A stretch of 64,000 nucleotides of DNA from Buddleja alternifolia. Lineage: Eukaryota > Streptophyta > Magnoliopsida > Lamiales > Scrophulariaceae. The stretch's first letter is position 1. The number at the start of each line of letters is the position of its first letter. The DNA lies in assembly GCA_019426215.1 (NCBI GenBank), contig CM033405.1, forward strand, positions 28,612,199-28,676,198. The letters run 5' to 3'. Positions 56,964 to 64,000 of the stretch are shown piece after piece. Made by a program: the position numbers and the translations under genes. Below the pieces are notes generated by a model. That model saw only the letters and a program-made list of their open reading frames with translations, had not been told where the DNA came from and ran no database searches.

Positions 56964-59900
56964 TTGCAGGTACCTAGAGCTAGAGCCGATACATCTGTGT
57001 GGTACTTCGATAGTGGATCGTCAAGGCACATGACTGGTTCCAAGGATCTTCTGATCAACTATCGAGCTGCCAATGGTCCTCAGATTGTATTTGGTGACAA
57101 CTCCAAAGGTAAAACCAAAGGTATAGGTACTGTGCATAGGGGGAACATCATGATAAGTGATGTTTATTATGTTGAGGGTCTAAAGCACAATTTATTAAGC
57201 ATAAGTCAATTTTGTGATAAAGGCTTTGAAGTCATATTCTCAAGCGACTGTTGCTATATAAATGATGCTAAGACTAAGTCTACTAAATTGAAGGGTAAAA
57301 GAACTAACAACGTATATTTGGTAGATTGGGGTTCAACAGTTGATAATAACCCAACATGCTTTGTTGCTAAAAATGAATCTAAAATGGGTTGGTTATGGCA
57401 TAGAAAAATGAATCACCTCAACTTTAAGACAATCTCTCAACTTATAAGTCAAAATCTTGTAGAGGGATTACCAAATGGACCATTTCATAAGGATCGCCTT
57501 TGTGACGCTTGTCAAATGGGTAAACAAGTTAAGTCATCGTTCAAGAGAAAACCTCATCTATCTACCTCTAGAATACTTGAACTACTTCACATGGATTTGT
57601 TTGGACCTGTTCAAACGATCAGTGTAAGCGGTAAAAAGTATACTTTGGTGATAGTAGATGATTTCTCTCGATTTACTTGGGTGGAATTTCTTTCATCCAA
57701 AGATGAGACATGTGACAAGTTAACAACGCTTATTCGACAACTTCAAATATTGAAAAATCTTAAAGTTGCAAGAATAAGAAGCGATCACGGTACTGAGTTT
57801 ACTAACAAGATTGTTGAGAAGTTTTGTGCAGAGAATGGAATACATCATGAGTACTCTGCTCCCAGAACTCCCCAACAAAATGGTGTTGCTGAGCGCCGGA
57901 ACCGAACGCTCAAGGAAGCCGCTAGGACAATGTTAGCAGAATCCAAGCTTGCTCCTAGGTTTTGGGCCGAAGCGATCAACATTGCATGTTACACTCAAAA
58001 CCGTTGCATGATCAACAAACAACATGGGAAAACTCCATATGAACTATGGAAGAGACGTAAGCCAAATGTTTCATACTTTCACATCTTTGGTTCTAAATGC
58101 TTTATCCATAATAATGGATCCCAAAGCTTAAAGACATTTGATCCTAAAGCGGATGAGGGAATCTTTCTAGGCTACGCCAAGAATGGAAAGAATTTTCGCA
58201 TCTTAAATAAGATCAAATCGAAGGTTGAGGAATCTATTCATGTCATTTTTGATGATGCTAACCAAGAACCGAGTAAGGTTAATATAAATGATGTAGGAGT
58301 TGAAGATCTATGTCATCAAGCGTCTAAGATCACCATTAACGATGATAGTGACGACGATGATGAGATCTCAGTGCCACCTCCTAAGATTACTCGTGAGGTT
58401 ACTGTGGATAATTATGTAAGAAATGCTGATGATCATGAATAGAGTGATCATCAAGAGCAAACAAGGATTTGTGAACTTGAAGCGCCTACGCAAGAGGATA
58501 GTCAAGCGTCTGATCGTCAAGCGTCTGTTCAACCTCTTAACCCTTTCCAACCAGATAGACTATGGCTGCGTGATCATCCACCTGAGCAGATTATTAGAGA
58601 TATTGGAGCGCCTGTTAGGACTAGAGCTGCTACATTCAATGAGGCTATGTTCGCAAGCTTTCTATCTCAAATGGAACCTAAGAAAGTGGATGAAGCGCTA
58701 AGTGATCCAAGTTGGATTGAAGCCATGCAAGAAGAGCTTAATCAGTTTGAACGAAATAAGGTTTGGACGCTAGTACCAAGGCTAACTCACCAAGGAGTTA
58801 TTGGGACTAGATGGGTTTATAGAAACAAGATGGACGAGAATGACATTGTGATAAGGAACAAGGCCAGACTCGTAGCTCAAGGGTATTGCCAAGAAGAGGG
58901 TATTGATTTTGATGAGACATACGCTCCTGTCGCCCTTCTTTAAGCAATCCGCATGTTTCTAGCGTATGCAGGGTTCAACAAGTTCATGGTGTATCAGATG
59001 GACATGAAGAGTGCTTTCCTGAATTGCAAACTCCAAGAAGAAGTATACGTGGAGCAACCACCGGGATTCATCAACAATCATGGTAAGGGTATGGTTTACA
59101 AGCTAGACAAAGCACTTTATGGGCTTAAGCAAGCACCCCGAGCATGGTATGACACTCTCTCTATCTTCCTTATTGGTAAAGGCTTTTCAAAAGGCAGCGT
59201 TGATACAACGTTATTTAAAATTACCAATAACGAAGATATTCTCTTAGTCCAAATTTATGTTGATGATATTATATTTGGTTCTACTAACAAGCGTCTGTGT
59301 GAGAAATTTTCGAAAATGATGCAAGAACAATTTGAAATGAGCATGATGGGTGAATTAACTTTTTTCTTAGGATTACAAGTTAAACAACTCCCTAATGGCA
59401 TATTTATTAACTAAGCTAAATATACAAGAGATATGATTAAGAAATTTGGTATGGAAAATGCATCATATTCAAAAATTCCAATGAGCCAAACGCTTAAGTT
59501 AGATAAAGATGAAAGTGGAAAGAAAATTGATATCACTAATTATAGAGGTATCATTGGATCACTTCTTTATCTTACTGCGAGTAGACCTGATATTATGTTT
59601 TCGGTATGCATGTGTGCATGATTTCAAGCTGATCCTAAAGAGTCACACTTAAGTGCTGCCAAGAAGATCCTTAAATACCTAAAAGGCACACAAAATGTGG
59701 GCTTATGGTATCCAAGGGACTCTCATTTTGAACTAATTGGTTACTCAGATGCAAATTTTGCAGGATGCAAAATAGATCGTAAGAGCACTAGTGGTACATG
59801 TCAATTTCTAGGTGATAGGTTAGTCTCGTGGCATAGTAAGAAACAACAATCCATAGCTACCTCCACAGCCGAAGCTGAGTATGTAGCTGCAGGAAGTTGT

Positions 59901-60203
59901 TGTGCACAAGTGTTATGGATGAGGCAACAACTCAGAGATTATGGAATAATCCTAGGACCAACCCCCATTCATTGTGACAACCAAAGCGCTTTAGCCATGA
60001 CTCAAAATCCTGTTCTTCATTCCAAAACCAAACACATTGACATTAGATACCATTTTCTTCATGACCATGTTCAAAAGAAAGATATCTCCATGCACTTCAT
60101 TGGAACTGACAAACAATTGGCAGATATCTTCACCAAAGCGCTCAACGAACAACGTTTTCTCACTTTGAGAAGTGAATTAGGTATGATTGATTTAAACGCT
60201 TAA
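56964..60203 (+). pseudogene. Sirevirus pol, single frame with four stops
   Basis: Order: protease (VWYFDSGSSRHMTG), GAG-pre-integrase (LWHRKMNH... CDACQMGK), integrase core (LLHMDLFGP, IRSDHGTEF, NGVAERRNRTLKEA), RT (GTRWVYRNKMDE, KSAFLNCKLQEEVYVEQPPG, catalytic IYVDDIIFGS), and RNase H (GYSDANFAGCKIDRKSTSG, STAEAEYVAA, DKQLADIFTKAL). Stops: TAG 58440-58442, TAA 58941-58943, TAA 59412-59414, TGA 59619-59621. All blocks between stops are in the same frame, with no indels. Three of the four (at CAG-, CAA- and CGA-like positions) could each be a single C-to-T change. pol is in a different frame from gag. Confidence 0.92.
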
Positions 60204-60980
60204 TCATTCTGCATCATACTTTATTAGACATATAATTTAGGGGGAATCCACTTGATTTATGTCTCAAAGAAAGTTTTTTTTTGGTACAAACTATCAAATT
60301 TAGGAGGAACCTTAAAGTTGTACTTGACCATAACTGCAAGCGTCAATGATCAAAATTTTCAGATGCATGATCATCAACGCTCAGTATTACTTATGCATAA
60401 AATATTGGACGCACAAACATAAAAAGACTTTTCAATCCTAAGCGTCTGATTTTCTAATGTTATATCAACCAGTGGTATCAGTTAAGTGTTGAACCAATTC
60501 CATTTTAAAAATATTTTTAAAAGTCATGCATAAATTTTACAAGCTTTTTGAAGTAGTGGGTAGACTCAAAAGTCTATTTTGGACTCTACTCGCACGCTTC
60601 TATCACATCAAACTGGCGGCTAATCAAATTTTTTAAAAATGACGGTTCAGAGATAGCACGTCTTTGTGTACTACACTCTGAAAATGCCAAACGTTTTTTT
60701 TTAATTTTTAACTCGAATGTCAAATCTTTATATATGGGAATTACGTAATGTAACTTCTCTCTCTTACACAAAACTCGCGTCCGCAGTTAATGAATTTATG
60801 GCTGAGATTAAAATAACTTTACACGTGTTTAAATCTTGAAGAGATGAGAGAACACAAGTTTCAAAATCTCTTTACTGTGTCATTTAAAACAATCTCTGCA
60901 GAAAAATCATTCACTATTCTCAAAATTTCTGCAAATTTTACTCTCTCAAAAGAAAATCTCAGTTCACTCTATTTTCAAAA
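60204..60980 (+). other. Sirevirus inter-ORF region with PPT-like and PBS-like words
   Basis: No coding evidence was found. TTTAGGGGGAATCC (about 60237-60250) and TTTAGGAGGAAC (about 60300-60311) are polypurine-tract-like, and AGTGGTATCAGTTAAG (about 60470) repeats nine bases of the primer site. AAGCGTCT occurs at 60440. Multiple upstream PPT copies have been described in Sireviruses. Confidence 0.5.
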
Positions 60981-63900
60981 ATGGCACCAAAGAAAGCTTC
61001 GTCTACTTCTGCCGAGCCTATCATCAAGGTTACTGAAGGCCTTGTTGTCGATTGGAAATTCTTGTATGATCAACCCCAGATCAACCTACATGACATGATG
61101 GACACTGTTACAAAGGCCGGGCTTAAGAATTTCTTAACACAATATTCATATTTCTTTCCGACGGAGGTTGACACTTTTTGGAGGACTGCTAAACTCTCGA
61201 AGGACAAGAAGTCTATCTCTTGTCTTCTTCCTATGACCAAGAAGGAGACACCTAGGGAATTTGTATTGTCTGCTGCATCTATTGCCAAGAACTTCAACCT
61301 TCCAAATGAGGGTGATGCACTGGACAGTATTACTTTGGCACAAATCAAGGAAGCATGGACGATTATGAGGGCTTATGATGGTGTACCCTACATCCAGTAC
61401 TTTGAAAAGAAAGATATGGTATCACAATACCGTCTGTTGGCTGATTTCTGTAGCAAGATTATTGAATGCAGAGTGGGCACTTTTGATAGGGTCAACCCCA
61501 CGCAATTTCAGATGATGACAGCGATACACCTCTCTATTCAAATCAACTGGAGTGAGTACATACATCTTTGGAAGGTTTAGGGACTGTCTGAACACCCCAA
61601 ATAAACAGTATGAGCTTGTCTTGAGTGACCTTCTGTACAAATCAAATTGTGTTTACTCATCTGGTCTCTCCTTGAGTAAGACCAAATTTTTGGGGAAAAG
61701 GATTCTGATCTATCTATTTAATCCTCCCAAAGTTGGTGGTGTTGCTAAACCTCTTTTTGAGCGTCAGACTGTACGTGAAGCGTCTGATGAAAAGGCTGAG
61801 CGTCCTGTTTAAGAGAAAGCCGTGAAGCGTCCGACTACTACCAAGAAGAGGGCTCCTAGAAAGCCCAAGGCACAAGTTGTTCCTGCTCCTCAAAAAGATG
61901 ATGAGGAAATGGATGAGGATGCACAGGACAAGTTACCTCTCAAGCGGAGGAAGCTGGAAGGAATTATTAAACAAATTGAATTTGATGATCCAGCTGCTGT
62001 TCCTCCTGCTCAAGCGCTCAAACTCGTTGAAGGAGTCAACGTGAAGAAAATTTTCAAGCGGTCCAAGACAAGAAAGCATCGAACTGCTCCTGTTCCTGAA
62101 GAGCCTGAGACTGTTGAGCTAAGCGCTCAAGTTGCTGTTGAGCCAAGCGCTCAAAGTATTGCTGATGAGACAAGTTCTCAGGGTAAGTTTATTTCTTCCC
62201 ACAACATTTCTCTCCTACATCTGTAGAAGATCCTGCTCTTATAAAGGATAGTTCATGTGTTACAGCTCTAGTTCCAGCTGCTGCTGAAGCAACAACCGAC
62301 GTCAACCTAGATGTTGAGATGACAGAAGTCGTGGCTATTGCCAAAAATGTTGCCGCAGAAGTTGCTGCAATTGAAACTGAGGAACCTGCTCCCAAAGATG
62401 TTCAAACATCAATTCCTGTTCTGGCTATAACAGAGGCACGTTCAGAAGGTCAGAGCGTTGCTGAAGACGTTACAAAGCCAAGACACTTCTTCCAACTGGA
62501 CACACTGAAGACGATTGATCATTCAATCAACTACATGCCCCTAGCGCTCGAAGAAGACTTCATTCCTGCAGGCTATAATGAAGAAAGATATATTGCTGCT
62601 GAGAATGAGATTGCCCTACTGATTGATATTGACAGTAAAATCAGAGATATAGTGTTTAACACTGAGATGACAGAAATTGAGAGGAAGTATTATATGGCCA
62701 TTCAACTACAAAAAACTCCTGGTCCTATACCATCCTCTCTCATTCTTCAACAAGACAGACAAGGAGGAACAACTCCTAGATGTGATGTGGATCTGGCATA
62801 CTACCTCGACTATGGCCACAGAAAGCCTACAGGTTTTGCTCTCAGAGACTACAATATTCGTGTGTATAAGCCTCTTCGCCCTAGCTTTCTCAATCCATCA
62901 GAGGCAGTCTTGAACAGAGAAGGCTACACACACTTTCCTCATATTGCCAATAGTCCTGAAAATCTAACCTTGGTCAATCCACTCCGCCTATGGAAGAATA
63001 AAGCAGTTCATGCCGGTGAGCGTCTTGAATCTCTCACAGATTTGATCCAGACCGAAGCTGATGCGTATTTTGATAGTGTCTGGAATGCTAACTATCAGAC
63101 TGATAGATATCGCTTTGAATCTATCAGAGATATTCACCATGAAGGCATTAGAGCTATTGTCAATGCTGGCACAGACTACTGTATGAACGAAGTAAATTGG
63201 GTTGAAACGTATATGGGTCATCAATATACCTTCACAGAGTTAGTTCAAGCTCCCCATTTATTTGGCATAGGCATGCATGACAAGAAGCGTCATTTCGCTA
63301 AGCATTGCCTGAAGAAGCATCAACAGAGAGTTGGACATGTTTTTAAGCTCCCAATCATTAGACATCAGATTGAGCAATGTCTGCGTCAAGAGCTTCACAG
63401 ATTGTCCATTACTCCTCTACGTTTCAACGCTCAAGCGTCTAGCAGTGGCAATACTCACATTACTAGCTTAAATTTCGCTCCAAGCCACTGCGAAGATAAC
63501 TTTAACTTGATGGTGAAGATTATGACTCCCTTATCTCATTTCGACAGAATCTTCACTGCCAATCTCAGACAATGGAACGGCTCAGTAATCAATTCATTTT
63601 GAGGATATCCACTGCTCCCTTCTATCCGCAAAGAGGTACTCAATCATTATGAATTTGTCCTCTCACTGCTAGAAAAAAATCAGGGACTGGCTCAAGCGAT
63701 CTATCCATATTTAGAAGAGTACTATGCTGCTTATGTGCCTGAAGATCAGCGTCTCAAGTCTCTTCCCTCTGACTGCTTGATTGGATTTTCTAGAAATTAC
63801 TCCCCAGATTCCGATTTCTCTATCTGTCAAGCGCCGTCCAAAGTCTTTTCGCATCATGTGCTTGATATCATTGGTCCCATGCACATCAGGGCCATTGATA

Positions 63901-64000
63901 GTCCCCTTCGCACATTCATTTTCGGTACTTGTATTTCTAGAACTAGACTCTCTAAACTTTTGGAAGCTGCGTCCACTTCTTATGCCAATTTAGCAAATTG
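60981..64000 (+). pseudogene. Sirevirus 3' extra gene (env-like position), broken and cut by window end
   Basis: The start is MAPKKASSTSAEPIIKVTEG (60981). The first block runs to 61580. A 4-base ACAT duplication near 61545-61560 appears to shift the frame, after which FGRFRDCLNTPNKQYE continues. A TAA at 61810-61812 is followed in frame by a Lys/Arg-rich segment (KKRAPRKPK, LPLKRRKLEG). A further frame change near 62183-62265 leads to a long block ending at TGA 63600-63602, which continues in the same frame to the window end. I see no confident envelope features such as a fusion peptide or transmembrane segment. Function unknown; the env-like label is positional only. Confidence 0.75.

Larger units (their letters stand above)
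53097..64000 (+). mobile_element. Sirevirus (Ty1/copia, SIRE/Maximus lineage), 3' end beyond window
   Basis: A 1.54-kb 5' LTR (53097-54638) is followed two bases on by the tRNA-Met primer site. A long gag with coiled coil, pol in copia order and a further long coding region after pol follow, the layout specific to Sireviruses. The 3' LTR is not reached, so no LTR dating or target duplication is possible. pol runs in one reading frame from 56964 to 60203, interrupted only by stop codons. Confidence 0.92.

Noticed and set aside
62183..62226. 44-bp GT-AG intron as the preferred solution
   Set aside because: Too short for normal plant splicing; the 83-bp option is more plausible, and a plain indel remains possible.
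1..64000. CRISPR arrays, bacterial operons, phage genes
   Set aside because: None seen; spaced short repeats here are LTR minisatellites or protein-coding repeats, and all coding content is plant or plant-retroelement type.

Overview
The window is repeat-dense nuclear DNA from a flowering plant, most likely a eudicot. The evidence is an EIX/Cf-type LRR receptor-like protein (RLP), two PELPK proline-rich wall proteins, decayed copies of a rumi-like (CAP10/GT90) glucosyltransferase gene, and plant-specific LTR retrotransposon lineages (chromovirus, Athila-like, Sirevirus, TRIM). No bacterial, organellar or CRISPR features were seen. The species cannot be named from the sequence alone.

Layout. 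(1) 1-4722 is copy A of a tandem duplicated unit: a glucosyltransferase pseudogene on +, a CACTA-like terminus, a 162-bp copia LTR remnant, and the 3' half of an RLP gene on -. (2) 4723-6875 is AT-rich spacer with one small frameshifted membrane-protein gene. (3) 6876-14022 is a decayed Ty1/copia element with 1.1-kb LTRs. (4) 15153-27930 is copy B of the unit. It holds a full-length RLP gene broken by one stop codon, and it is split at 17923-24650 by a chromovirus whose 3' LTR end has been replaced by a 1.36-kb mosaic of SINE-like pieces and an inverted 783-bp copy of the RLP promoter and 5' coding region. (5) 28128-29420 holds a Helitron-like tandem repeat and a MITE. (6) 29950-30960 is an older, partial third copy (C) of the duplicated unit. 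(7) 31357-34777 is a non-autonomous LTR element carrying an antisense plant-mobile-domain gene; a 10.5-kb Athila-like element (34778-45327, TSD GCGGT) sits in or beside its right end. (8) 46896-52041 is a tandem pair of PELPK genes, the only two clearly intact host genes, separated by an 851-bp TRIM. (9) 53097 to the window end is a Sirevirus with gag, pol and an extra 3' gene; its 3' LTR lies beyond 64000.

How it fits together. The region combines small tandem duplications of host genes with successive nested retrotransposon insertions. The RLP family illustrates this: one copy lacks its 5' half, one carries a single nonsense codon, and one is only the 5' quarter, captured in a foldback. The chromovirus and Athila-like element have nearly identical LTR pairs and inserted recently. 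The first copia element is clearly older. All elements have coding breaks. The Sirevirus pol decays only by nonsense codons, mostly explainable as C-to-T changes, whereas the two gypsy elements decay mainly by one-base frameshifts, some of which may be assembly errors.

The most unusual signals are the microhomology-joined RLP/SINE mosaic, the antisense mobile-domain gene inside a mosaic-LTR element, and a recurrent AAGCGTCT octamer spread through the LTR and coding parts of the Sirevirus.
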